A stretch of 64,000 bases of DNA from Acanthacorydalis orientalis. Taxonomy: Eukaryota; Arthropoda; Insecta; Megaloptera; Corydalidae. The notes under the pieces are model-generated. The model made no database searches and had not been told where the DNA came from. It saw only the letters and a program-made list of their open reading frames with translations. Shown here one piece after another: positions 13,677 to 28,097 of this stretch; the first letter of the stretch is position 1; every line of letters starts with the position of its first letter. The translations under genes were made by a program, and so were the position numbers. Location: the NCBI GenBank assembly GCA_034766995.1, contig CM068313.1, forward strand, positions 25,595,512 to 25,659,511. The letters run 5' to 3'.

Positions 13677-14099
13677 GTAAAATGTATTGATCATTAAAAA
13701 TTATATTTAAGCATTATTTAATTTTATTTTTTAAATAAAATCTAGTTTAAAATTTATTGTGATTTGTTTGTGTTTACTTATCTTGGAAATAAAGATATTT
13801 TATAATTATTTAAAAGTTTTTGTAAGTAATAAAAAAATGTTCAAATTAAAACAGTAAATTATAATGTATTTGGTGTTATTAAATAAAAAAATAAATTATG
13901 TTTCATCTATCAATATGTTGTTAGTAGCTAAAAGAATGTTTTGGTATGAAAGAATAAAAAATAAAAATTTTCCTTATAAAATTAATTTATATTTATTCAA
14001 CGAAATATTTCTTGGAACAAAAATTTCGATCAATATTAACCTTACTTATAAACAAAACATATTTCTCAAACAGAAAAATAATCAATTCTCATATTTATA

Positions 14100-14760
14100 C
14101 TTTTTCTCCTTATGTTCCTGAAACTACAATCTGTGATGTTTACATCTGCGGAAAAATACATCGATCACAAAAACCACGCATTTATATTTTTTTTCCTCCG
14201 GTAAAATCTTCTGTCTCGCGTTAATGCTACAAAAACGACAGGTTTTTTTGTGTTCTCCGATCCGTTCATTCTTATCGAAATCAGCTGTACAGACGTAATC
14301 ACATTAAGCGGTACTTAAGTGTAAATGCACTTAGACAACCAAGACAATTAGCACAGGGCATGGAACAGTAAACGAGCAAAAAATCTATACTCTATGAAAA
14401 TATTCATAAAGTCTTCTGCCCGTGAGTAAGTATAAAACGACGATAGCGTTAACGTTCGTTGGCCAGTCTTTTGCAAATGTTATTTTTAGCATGTGGTAAC
14501 GACGCTGAAAGAGGACTCTGATGATGACAACGCGGTGCGGCAGTAACTTTTCGCGCAACACACTTGTTTTTTGCAGCACATTCTTCATAAATGCGTTTCC
14601 GGTACATTTGGCTCGTTCTTCTACGCGTTGGCATGCAGACCCGATAGTTTTTTTTGTCTCACAGTAGCTGCCTCGAACTCCTGCTGTTCATCGTAGCTAA
14701 AACAATTTCCTGCTACATACGGTTAACTTTTATACTTCTTTTCAATGTTTTATATAACGC
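14100..14760. promoter_or_regulatory. Long higher-complexity island
   Basis: About 650 bases of mixed composition with many CpG-containing words, the largest such island in the left half. Two minus frames overlap at 14385-14634 (67 and 61 codons), but neither has a known domain. TTAAGTG (14315-14321), followed about 8 bases later by CACTTAG, resembles paired NK-2 homeodomain sites. AACCACG near 14173 resembles a Runt site. A cis-regulatory block or untranslated first exon is the likeliest reading. The individual motif matches are short and could be chance. Confidence 0.3.
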
Positions 14761-16312
14761 GATCATTTGTGCAGTTTATTTTTCAGGATTATAATGATCA
14801 TATAATATTGACTGCATTAAGATATATATATATGTGAAATCTGTACCATTTATTGTTTAAAATGTTTTTATATTATTTGTATTTTCACATTTCATAAACA
14901 ATCTTTTTTTGTTTGTAAATTATATAAATGTATATATATATGTATATATATGTATATATATATATAAATATATGTGTATTTATGTATTTCTAATATTAAC
15001 ACATTCACACTCATAATTGAAACTCGGTTCATTTATTGAAAGTCTTGATGATTTTACAATATAACTGTAAAACTATAATATTAACTATTCAAAATACTAT
15101 TTTTATTTTAATTAGAAATCTTGAAAAAGAAAATACAGAAAATATTAGAAATCATTATAAACAGTACGAAAAATATAGAAATAATAAAAAGGAAAAGTCA
15201 GTTTTAATTGGATGAAATATGTCAAGACATTATTTTGGACTTTAGCTTTTTTTTAGCTTTGACATGTTTGAAATTTATTATTTCAAAAAGTTCTAATTTT
15301 AAATGAAAACATTGAAAAGTATAATTGTTTATATACAAATACAATGAAACATCTTTTTAATAATCTCATTTTTCCACCTATTTTTTTTCGGTAAAAGTAG
15401 AATTCGTAGATTTAAAATTTAATGTTATCTGAAATTCCTTCTATTAATTACCTTTCGCTTAATAGAGAGTCTCGTTAGAAAAAAGTTTGTTATGCGGACC
15501 GGTTTTACTTTTTTTTTAATATCCAATTTAAATTGAAAGTACTACGTTCATCGAGAAATCAATCAGTTATTTTACGTTTTTCAAAACATGAAATATTTAT
15601 AGAAAAATTGTATACCGATAACAGAATACAATTATATATATATATATATATATATATTCCAGAATTATAAAATGTTAATAGTAAATAAAAAAATATAATT
15701 GCTATGAAATTTAATATATTTTTTTATTCTCAATTTCCTATTCTAACTTAATTAATTAAATTCTGTGTGATAAAATTAAATTCAATTTATATTTTGTTCT
15801 TATTGTAACATTCAAGTACTATTTTTAAAATAATATATGTGTGTTACTTAACGCAAATTTTGTACATGTGTAAAATATATTCATGTAGTTAACATTATGT
15901 ATATTTGTTTACAATATTGAAAATACTGTTAGAAATGTCTAGACGATCGTGTTTGCACACAGAACAAGATACATTTTCAGTTTACGTCTTTGAATAACAT
16001 ATAATCTAACTACGTTAATTCACTGGCTCATATATGTCATGACTGAAAACTTGAGTTGTTTTTGTTTCAATTTGTTGAATGTACAATGGTTAAATAGCGA
16101 ACGCTTTACCGGATCCTGATAACAGTGAATGTGTACATATGTCACTTTCTGTCTGTTCGGTCTGCTAAGTATCCACTGTCTACTGACCAGTTTTTTTTAC
16201 AAACACACTAAATAAAATGTCACGTCTTCTGTGCAGAGTAACACATTCGTTCGTAGTTGATGAAAATGAGTTTATTAATTGGTTTATATATATCAACTAC
16301 ATAAACCACAAA

Positions 16313-16316
<4 letters not shown>

Positions 16317-16354
<38 letters not shown>
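16317..16354. repeat. (TA)n microsatellite
   Basis: Uninterrupted TA run of about 38 bases. It is read as Tyr-Ile strings in both directions. Confidence 0.95.
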
Positions 16355-16355
<1 letters not shown>

Positions 16356-16724
16356 CGATTTTATATTTAAAGATATCTATTTTGAACAGAATGGTTTCAT
16401 ACAGTTGAAATAACACGTAAAATAAAATTAAATAATAAATTATAAATATTATATGTAAATTATTTAAGTGGCAGATGCTTTTCAAAGTAATGAATTAATT
16501 TTAAATATCTCTAAAATTCTTTTTAGATATACCATTGTCGCGTGAAAATGTTTTTTTTTATACAGCTCCGTCTACATATTTGGCCAATTTAAATAATTAC
16601 GTACGTACAGCTACAGAAAAACATTTTTAAAAATATGTTTTCCTCTGAAATTTGTATGTTTTCACTGCGTACTATTTTTTAACAATTTTGCAATATAATG
16701 TTAGTGGATCAAAAATTCGATATA

Positions 16725-16728
16725 TATG

Positions 16729-16808
<80 letters not shown>
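16725..16808. repeat. Duplicated TA tract with GATAAA spacer
   Basis: The block ATATGATAAATATATA followed by a long TA run occurs twice in tandem (GATAAA at about 16728 and 16767). This indicates duplication of a microsatellite together with its flank. Confidence 0.85.
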
Positions 16809-16809
<1 letters not shown>

Positions 16810-16901
16810 ATACAATAGTGTAAATACAGTATTTTTAATATTTATACAACATAATTAATTCTATTATATAAAAATTATCAAAATACATAGTTTCATAATA
16901 T

Positions 16902-16910
<9 letters not shown>

Positions 16911-16967
<57 letters not shown>

Positions 16968-16996
16968 CACACATATGTATATATGCGTGAGAATGT
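16911..16996. repeat. Compound (TA)n / (CA)n / (TG)n microsatellite
   Basis: A TA run of more than 40 bases passes into GTATATAT, then CACACATATG, then TGTGTGTGTG. Confidence 0.9.
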
Positions 16997-18305
16997 GTGT
17001 GTGTGCGTTTGTATGTACGAGTATGTATATCAGAAAATATCTAGTTAGTTCTTTTGGAGTCAAAACTAATTTCTTTTTAATGAATATACGTATTACAAAA
17101 TTTATTCTCTGTGTGAAGAATAATTTTCACATTCAGCCAAAATTTACATATTTATATATGAGATGTAAACAAGAAATATTTCAAATTTTCATTAATTAAA
17201 ATGCTACATGACTAGATTGAGACTTAACCTTACCACATTAAGCTTTAAAGATGAACGTCTGCACCGCTATATTTTAACATATATACATCTTAATATAACA
17301 ATGTATATATATATATATATATATACATATATAAGCATTTAAGAAATTATATATAAATTTGTTTATTGTTTAAATTAAAAAATATTTTTATGACACTTAA
17401 AAATAGAAATATATTAATATTTCGAGTGTTTATGTGAATGCGAAAGAATCAACATATTAAATGTACATTCACATATATAAATAATAAGGAAACTATTAAT
17501 ATAATAAATCAAAAAATAAATTTTCCTATGTATATATATATATATATACATTATGTTAATTACATTTGTAGTATAATTAAAAATAATTGGTTATAAGGAA
17601 TGAAAAATGAGTTTTATTTTTAAAAATTTATATTCGATGTAACAAAAATACAAAAAGTGTTAGAAAAATGTATTTTTCCTTCTGTAATTAATTAATTGCT
17701 TAAATTACAACAAAATCTTTCAATATCACAATTGAAATTTTTTCTTTACCCACCATAAAAAATACAAAATATTCAATAATCAATTATTGGACCTTTTTAT
17801 TATAAATGTAAATTAATAGAAGTTAAATTTCATTTCCAAAAATAAATCTATAGTACCAAAAACTTTAATTGTGTCAAGTTTATTTCATATGATGATTAGT
17901 TTAACGGTACGTTTGTACCAATGTATTACGATATACATTCATATATATATATATATATACATATATATAATTTCTGCATGTCATCAGCTTATGAGAACTT
18001 TTTATAATTTCTTTTTTAATATATTTTAGCGAATGAATTACTAATTTGTTTTGAAAGGTTTTACATGAGAAATGTATTCATTTTATTTTTACTGTTTCAG
18101 ATATTTATATAATCACATTTTTGAATTGCCTATTTAAAGAGTCTGAATGTTAAAAACATAAATATAAAATGATATTATTACGAAGAAGAAAACCATCGAG
18201 AATATACTAGCTTTTTGATAATTTAACAGTTCAAGTGTATCAGGATTATATTTTACTTATATATTATTTTATTCTATATTTATACACTCGGATACATGTT
18301 TATAA

Positions 18306-18341
<36 letters not shown>

Positions 18342-19059
18342 AAAAGAAATGGAAGAGTTATATTACATAGAAGTTATAATATATATACACTTATTTCTGT
18401 GCATGAATGTATGTATTTTTAGACATGTTGCATGTGCTCGTTTACGAGAACAATTAATAGGGTTGTCAATTTTAAAATAGCTTAGATTTGCCTAGTTGTT
18501 TGTTCTATATCAAAATATATACCTTTGTGGTGTAAAATCTTAAATCCATGATACATCGAGACATTTTTGAATTATACCTACAACTTTATTTAAATTCAAC
18601 TAACTGAAACTTGGTAGCATTTAAAATAAGTATACAAATATTTTCATAACATATAATAAACAATAAACAAGACTGAAAATTGAATGTTTTCGAAGAAAAA
18701 ATATTTAGTTCAGTTATATTCAATTTTTCTTTTTATATATGATAAATGAAAATCATTTGATAATAAAGTGTGATATAAATATTTAATATAACAACAAATA
18801 AATACTTGTTACATTTCTAATTGATAAAATACAGAGGAATTATATTATTACATACACGCATATGTATGTATATATATATATATATGATGCGTGTGTGTGT
18901 GTTACATGCATGCATGTGTATGTATTAAGTATATGTTTTGTAATAAGAGAATTAGACTCATAGATAAAGATGAATGTATAATAAATGAAATACGTACTCA
19001 TACATAAATCTCAAAAAGAGAATGATTCATCAAGAACAATTTTATTTAAAAGTCAAAAA

Positions 19060-19310
19060 GCGTTATAGGCACATGACCTATTTGCATATTAACTGAATTA
19101 TGGAAATGTAATTAGCTACCACAAGAGCATGTGTTTTAGTGCCACCACCATTCCATGGCAGTTTGGTGTGTGCAAAGTCTCCCACTGGCATTTCACTATG
19201 GAACCTGTCTCTACGTGTTATTGTTGACGTGGAGTTTATACATTTTGTTAGTTGCCAACATTCGCGTCGGCTTTTTGTTCAGTTCACGTAAAATATCTCC
19301 ATGTATCATT
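19060..19310. promoter_or_regulatory. Putative conserved regulatory element
   Basis: A sharply bounded block of non-repetitive sequence. It carries an ATTTGCAT POU octamer (19080-19087), a TAATTA homeodomain core (19109-19114) and a CATTCCA TEAD-type site (about 19150). No open frame runs through it. The clustering suggests an enhancer. Each motif alone is expected several times by chance in 64 kb of this composition, so the island's complexity is the stronger evidence. Confidence 0.35.
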
Positions 19311-21149
<1,839 letters not shown>

Positions 21150-21610
21150 ATTGCAATTCATCACAAGGTCTCTCCGCCATTCGCAAACCACGAAGATTAT
21201 ATGCGGTAATGTTAACAACGTAAAGTAAATCCTAAAGTTTTAACCAACATGCCTAGTATGCAAATTTTGTAGCGAATGTCGTTTAGATTATACACTATTA
21301 CAATATTAGTTGTTTGTCCGCTGAGAGAGATACAATATACAGATTAGTTGTAAATGTTATACATCATCTCGCTTTACAGAATGGGTTGTTTACGTTCTAG
21401 TATACAAAACTAAAATTGTCATGTGAAGCGATGAGTCTGTTTAATATGGGTCCGGGTTCATATCTCGTCAGGGACACATGTTTTACGGCAGTATTTCGGG
21501 CATTCTCGTTAAGAATGACATATTGAGGTACTTTCGAGTGTTTTATGACATTTTCGGCGGTTGTTGCATACCCTTCAAAAGTGTTAATATCCTTTGACGA
21601 TTACTAGTGT
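21150..21610. promoter_or_regulatory. Long higher-complexity island
   Basis: About 460 bases with many CpG words (around 21170, 21200, 21450-21560) in an A+T-rich setting. It includes the octamer ATGCAAAT (21258-21265). No open frame of note exists on either strand, so a non-coding conserved element is more likely than an exon. Function is not determinable from sequence alone. Confidence 0.3.
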
Positions 21611-22296
21611 ACGTTTACAAATGCATTCAGTAATTGTTTAAAATAATGTTCAACTAGAATATTATTATCTTTGCAACATATAATAAAATAAAATATTCTA
21701 ACTTCCTTTATAAAAATCTCTGAATAATTAAATTCATTATATGAACAAGTTCCGAAATTTTGTTCAGTTTAAAAATATTATATTTAGACAAAATAATTTG
21801 AAAGTAGATTCAAACATACCTCTTTAAAGAGATTTTAACTATAAAATATGAATATGTTAGTTGTATTAATATTTTTTTATGAAATTTTGTATAAATATTG
21901 TATATTTTAAACAATAGTACAAATACTAATAAACAACTGACAATAAAAAATAGTCATTCCTTCATTATATTACCCTTTATGTATTGATTTAGTAATTTGA
22001 ATAAACAGTTTAAATTCAGTTAATAATTTTCAATCCTGTACTAACTTTGATTGATTTACTTTCTCCAAATTCGTTCAAATGTTTTTGTTTTATACGCAAA
22101 TAATTAATCATTAAATGGAAAAAACTTAAATATTTAAAGTGGGATGGTGAATCCATATTAAGGGTATTTTATTTTCAAATCAATAACTTAAAATATTAAA
22201 TTATGTATTCTTAAAGATGAATTATTGTTCTGGTTCTGTGTAGATAATAAAACAATGGAAAAATATTTTTTCATAAATCTTATATACTTAACTGTA

Positions 22297-22327
<31 letters not shown>

Positions 22328-23465
22328 ACATTATTAAAGTTTAAATTATCATATTGTATTCTCTAAGTTTCTTAAACTTTTTGTTCAATTAATTAAAAGA
22401 GAAAACTAGACATTTATTTTGAAGATAAAAGAATTTTTCACAATGCAATTATAAAACATCCTTAGGTAAAATTTGTATTAACATATAAATTATATTTCTG
22501 ATATTTGTAATCGTATTTGTTATTTTTAACATAAATTAAAAATAAATAACTGTATTAATGTTATTAAAAGTCTCTGTTTTTGTAAATATTTAAGTAAATA
22601 TAAAATAAATGATTGAAAAATAAGTGTTTAGTTTTCTAGATTTAAATATTTACCTAACAGGGTTTGTAAATTTATATCTATTAATACATTTCTGTGAATT
22701 TGATTTATTTTTGTTGAATTCAAACAGAAAAAGTACTGTTAATGCATACGAATATGACAGATTGAAAATATCAGTGAAATTCAGTTTGCAATTCAGCGTA
22801 AAATAACAGTTTGAAATGACAAAAATATTGTTTTTAGATTAACAGATGAATCCCGTGATTGGAGTATTTGTGTTTTAATTACATTATACAATGAGCAAAA
22901 ATAACTTGCTTTCCAACACGTTTCGCAAACGATCAATACGTTTTTTAAATCTCGTTTGTCACATATTATAATTTGTACGTACTAAAAGAAGTCTTATTTT
23001 TATAATTTTATCAAATATTGTACTAATGATTCGTCTTTATTTACTTTCTGTTAAAATAAAAATTACTCTTCAGTAACATTCATTTATAACATAATGAAAA
23101 TAGGTATAAAATAATTAATAATAATGTTTTAAAAATCTTTAAAATACAATAATTAAACAGTTACAACAAAAAAAGATTTCATTTTTAAATATTTTTATCC
23201 CTAATATTAAAAAATAATAATTCAATCAAAAAATATTCATTTGTTTACGTTTCTATTGTATAAAATCGATTTTTAAATTTTATAGAAAATATTCTATACA
23301 GAAAGAAAAAATAAAAATATATTACTTAATATAAAAGGAGATAATTATTAACTCCGCACTATGTGTTACTAAGCTATTTTGACCTATGTTAAAAGTTTAT
23401 TTATGACTAGCTGCTTCCGTCAGTGAACTTACTGTTAAAACAAGAACAAACATGCATATACACAG

Positions 23466-23496
<31 letters not shown>

Positions 23497-23766
23497 AATT
23501 CCAACTGACTGATTTTTAAACTCTTATTTCAATATTAAATTATTTTAATTAGTAAACGATATTAATTGATCTTATTTAATTGAATTATATGTTTAAAAAA
23601 TCTAATTTTAAAATTCACAAAATCATTTAAAATATTTTTTAAATACTGTTTGATATGAACGTATTATCCTGGTGACATTCTCACGTTCCAAATATTTCTA
23701 TTGACTATAAGTGTTCATTTTAAATTATTAAGTTTTTATTACTATATTACCTTTTAATACACATGT

Positions 23767-23801
<35 letters not shown>

Positions 23802-24152
23802 CTTAAATATGAGTATCATAAGTATTATATATAGAATTATTATTTTCAATTTTTAACGAAACTGCTCTGATATCAGACTACACTTTTAATAATATTTAAT
23901 TCACAACAAGTGAATTATTAGAGCGGCATTTAAGTATGCTTTTGAGTAGTGGCAATAAATTTCATTTTTTTTATTTTATATGATATAATATTTTATGAGA
24001 GGACTTCCAAATTCATCATTGTTAAGTCCCTTACATGTTAGTTTGCTGTCTTTTGTGTAACATCATAAGTAAATTTATTGCTTTCTTTCATAGAACGATT
24101 TATATGATTTTTATTTTAAAGCATACATACAGTGATATTTTCTAGCATATAC

Positions 24153-24244
<92 letters not shown>

Positions 24245-24474
24245 TATATACTAAATGTTGTTGGCATAATTAAGATTACTATAATTTCATTCTATTAATA
24301 AATACAATTAAATATTTAATATTTATTTGTTTATTTTTATTATTTAATATATATTTAATATATTATATCTGATTTATTTTAAATCATTTATTTAAAAATA
24401 TATGTATTGACTGTTTCATTACTCGTATTTGGACTTATTTTGAATTGTATATTTCTCTTGCATACATATATAAG

Positions 24475-24511
<37 letters not shown>

Positions 24512-26601
24512 ATGTACAATCTTCAAATATCATAATTATTTGATTTAATGGTTCGTTATTTGTACGTAAAAATGTTACATATATTTCATTATGAAATTAA
24601 AGGAGATGGCAAATTTTATAGTTTAAGATTTCAATGAAATAAATTATTCTATTTTTATAATAATGTCCGATCTTAAGGAAAATTTTAATAAATAAGTCTT
24701 ATACTTTACAGTTAATATTAATTTTACTTAATTTAATTATCTCATTAATCGCTGCTGTTGCTTGTACGCAGCATTAATTTTGTAAATTTTTTTTCTCTGC
24801 TAAAAATAACTTTTTTTAAAAAAAACTTTAATAATTTAATATAACAATAAAAATTGATTCAATAGCAATAGAACTACATTATTTATTTTTTCGATTTTTG
24901 GAAAGTGAGAAAAAAGCGAAATCGATGTAGACTTTGTAAGAGCCTGACCGTGTATATATATATATATGTATGTATGTAAAAAGTGAAACGTTTTTCTCCA
25001 CCTGAAGAGATTAGCAAATATCACGGCATTTGATTCGGTATTGAATGAAATCAATGGTTTAAAATTTAAATCAGACTAGTTTTTAATTCCATTTGAAATA
25101 TTTTTTTGATAATGCTAACATTAGTAGATGCTGTTTCGTAACAAACATCTCACTGCGGAAAACCAAAATTTTAATTTTTTTTTCTAATGCCAAATTATTT
25201 AGAAGGGACCTAGATCTAAACCATGTTAAGCGTTTTCCAAAATTCCTACGATTTTGAACAGCGGGGTTTAATAGATTAAAAACGGTGTAAAATACATTTT
25301 CAAATTAAAAAAAAAATTTATTGGATTTAAATATATCAACAATAAAATATTATAGACATTGCCTTTCCTAAATGTGTTTTAATCAATAAATAAATCACTG
25401 AAGATAAACTATCTTATTTCTATTTTTATTTGAATAGTTTTTAAAATTGATATTAATCGAATTTTTTATTTAGAAACTAATATCTTTCTTAATTAAAAAT
25501 CTAATATTCTGGAAGACTATAATAGTTTACACATTAAAATATTATAGTCTTTCCACTACAATATTTCTAATTATTGAGTATGTGTAATTGATTTTTAATA
25601 ACAAATTTTGAAAAAACGTAGATTTATTTAGTTTATAAATTGATTTTAATTTTACATAATTTATTTTTAATGAAATTAGTGAGTAATATAATATTTATAA
25701 GCCAATTTTGTATTCTACGAAGGTACATTACCAAAATTGTTTACTTTTAAAGACAGCATTGTTCAAGTTAAACAAAATTAAATATATCTAAAAAGGTATT
25801 TTTTGAAAATTTAAAACAGTACATAAAACAGTAATTAAAATCAGTACAATATGATTAAGATAGATTATAATTTTATCATTAATTAATCATTTAAATTTCT
25901 ATGCTAATCTGCAAAAACTTTCGTTTAGAGGAAAGTTGTATTTGTTTTACATTACCTAAGGTTGCGTTTTTATTTCTTTTTTAAAATTTATACATAGTCT
26001 CTATTATTCAATACGGTACTTAATACAATTATATTTTTTCCATTTTATAGAATTTATCATTTTCTGTATCAATATTTACGAAACATATATAAATTAAAAA
26101 ATGACAAATTTTTCTTATATAAATAACTCTGAGGTTTTGTAAACGCTTAGAATTATTTTTTTATTTCAAAAAAGTATGTATAAATTAGAGTATTCTATTT
26201 GAATTTGAGAAATGGAATGAATTGTGTGAATTTATAGATATTTCATTGATAAAATGAATATTTTTTCAAAACAAATTCATTATTTTAAAATATATGTTGC
26301 ATTGTTGTATGAAAGTTTAATTCAACGTGAAGAAATATATTTAAAATATTAACAAATATTTAAATCACTATTAAAATACTTCAATTACTTGACATAAAAA
26401 TAAAAAAACATTTAAAATTTTACAAAAAACAAGTAATCAAACTGTAAACTTCATAAATTTCTTTTAGTAGGCAATACCTATTTTAATATTTGGTTGTTTT
26501 CTACAAAACTCCTTATTTGTTTAAAATACGACAAATAATATTATAAATATTTTTACATTTTGTATGACAACGAATTTTATAAAAAATGGATAAAATGTTT
26601 A

Positions 26602-26643
<42 letters not shown>

Positions 26644-27542
26644 TATGTGTGTAAATATTATAGAAAAATATAGAGAATACTGTATAAAGTTTCATTTATT
26701 AATTTAAAAGTTCATTTCGTCTTATACACTATATTGTTGTAAATATTCTAAAATCACACTACCTCCACACTTCAAAACCACTTGCACAAATCCTTTATAA
26801 GCTTTTTAAGCGTATACAAAAAATGAAATATCTTGCTATTTTTGGGATTAGAAAATAATTACAGCACCTTGTTTGAAAATTAAAACACTGCAAAAAATAT
26901 ATATTTTTAAGTTAAACTCACAACAGTTTATGTGTAGGTTTTCTGGGAAAAAATTAATTTTCTCTCGTTACTTGTTTATTTTCCATTAAACCAGATACTA
27001 TGTACAAAATAAAATATGTAAAGAATCACAGACTGGGTACTTTTTTCGATTAAAAGTTTTACAATTTTATCATGTTTGTCATTGTTTTATGTAAATCAAT
27101 CACAGTATTTTTTTATTTAAGTATCGGCAATTCTTTAACTCATTACGTCATTAATTTTTGTAATTTATTATTTTTATTGCGATTATTTACTTTATAATTA
27201 ATAAGAAAATCAATTCAATATATATTTTTTAATATTTTTTTTATTTGATTATTCATTTTGAGAATAAAATATAATGCATACTGCAATTTTGTTGTTAACT
27301 GTTTTATTAAACAGAGATCGTATTTATTATAATGCAGATTATTATTACCTTTAAAATATATACTGTTACATTCCATTTTTTAGACTTCATTTTTTCAATA
27401 CAGTATATATTATTTGAAAAAAATTATAAATATATAAGAAAAATCAAGGCTGAAAATAAAGGTTAAAATGAATTGTAAAAAATATAATACTTTATACGAT
27501 TTTTGTTCAATTTATATATATATATATATATATATATAAATA
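21611..27542. other. A+T-rich non-coding stretch
   Basis: Nearly 6 kb with no supported gene. TA tracts at 22302-22326, 23474-23495, 23771-23799, 24157-24239, 24475-24497, 24954-24967, 26609-26638 and 27514-27538. An 8-bp inverted repeat with a 5-base loop (TAATTCAC/GTGAATTA) lies at 23897-23917. Open frames at 22624, 24836 (minus) and 26513 (minus) show no family resemblance. Confidence 0.6.
24157..24239. repeat. Longest perfect TA microsatellite (about 83 bp)
   Basis: Uninterrupted AT dinucleotides over 83 bases. This is the longest perfect tract in the window, and assembly length at such a site is unreliable. Confidence 0.95.
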
Positions 27543-27544
27543 TA

Positions 27545-27573
27545 TTAGGTGGGTAGAAAAATAAATGCGGTTT
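27545..27573. repeat. Mariner left terminal inverted repeat
   Basis: A 29-bp terminus beside the TA target duplication at 27543-27544. It matches the right terminus at 22 of 29 positions. Confidence 0.85.
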
Positions 27574-27906
27574 AGTTGTCAAACTTTTTTGATTTTCTTA
27601 GCTGTTTTAAGTGGTTCAGAACTGTTGGATGATTAGCGACTAACTTTTGTGCAACCTCTCAAATTGTTATGCGTGGTTTTGATTCAACTAACTCTTTCAG
27701 TTGGTCGTTATAAACCGAAGAAGGACAGCGACCTTCTTCATCTTCAAGGCTTTCGTCCCAAGCACGAAATTTGTGGAACTACCATTGCCGTACATTCCTT
27801 AACAGTACCCACACCTAAAGTATTTGTTTAGTTTACGAGCAGTTTCTATTACTTTACCACCCGTTTTGAACTCATACAACAAATGTTCTTATTTTCTTCT
27901 TTACAT
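27572..27906 (-). pseudogene. Mariner transposase, N-terminal DNA-binding domain only
   Basis: Read on the minus strand. The first part gives HLLYEFKTGGKVIETARKLN (about 27819-27878). After frameshifts, KFRAWDESLEDEEGRCPSS and then NDQLKELVESKPRIT follow. After an in-frame TGA (27659-27661) comes EVAQKLVANHPTVLNHLKQL, then RKSKKFDN and a TAA inside the transposon end. This is the paired helix-turn-helix region of mariner transposase; the DDD catalytic domain is absent. The first ATG (27904-27906) is followed at once by a stop. With frameshifts and stops it is a pseudogene. The open + frame at 27649-27831 is only its shadow. Confidence 0.85.
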
Positions 27907-28066
27907 CTTTAATTCAATAGCCCAATTTGAAGCAAAATTAATAATAAAATTAAAACCGATGTTATCAAAATACAGACCGAAAAATCCACTTTAAAATGAT
28001 ATTAACATGAACTCGATGAAACAACACTTTCAATAAAATAAATTAAGGTAACAATTCAGAAATCAA

Positions 28067-28095
28067 AAACCGCAATTATTGTACTACTTGCTTAA
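28067..28095. repeat. Mariner right terminal inverted repeat
   Basis: A 29-bp terminus at the transposase 5' side, followed by TA at 28096-28097. Confidence 0.85.
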
Positions 28096-28097
28096 TA

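Larger units (their letters stand above)
11241..14099. other. A+T-rich non-coding stretch
   Basis: Contains a mixed-composition patch at about 12100-12230, TA tracts at 12300-12391 and 13619-13669, the inverted repeat at 12687-12755 and a 13-nt palindrome at 13155-13167. The open frame at 13864-14121 shows only compositional bias. Confidence 0.55.
14761..19059. other. A+T-rich non-coding stretch with many TA tracts
   Basis: TA runs at about 14933-14966, 15633-15657, 16317-16354, 16733-16808, 16911-16954, 17304-17334, 17531-17548, 17941-17969, 18309-18338 and 18865-18885. A somewhat richer patch covers 15935-16260. Open frames here are Tyr/Ile strings or chance. Confidence 0.6.
27545..28095 (-). 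mobile_element. Internally deleted mariner transposon
   Basis: A complete but shortened mariner of 551 bp. Both ends are visible. A 29-bp terminus at 27545-27573 (starting TTAGGTGGG) pairs with an inverted terminus at 28067-28095 at 22 of 29 positions, including the shared inner TTGCGGTTT-type block. A TA dinucleotide lies immediately outside each end (27543-27544 and 28096-28097), the expected target-site duplication. Between them on the minus strand is only the N-terminal DNA-binding part of the transposase, which runs straight into the left terminus. The catalytic domain has been deleted; full mariners are about 1.3 kb. It can move only if a related transposase is supplied. Confidence 0.88.

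Noticed and set aside
27649..27831. 60-codon + strand frame
   Set aside because: Antisense shadow of the mariner DNA-binding domain, which reads correctly on the minus strand.
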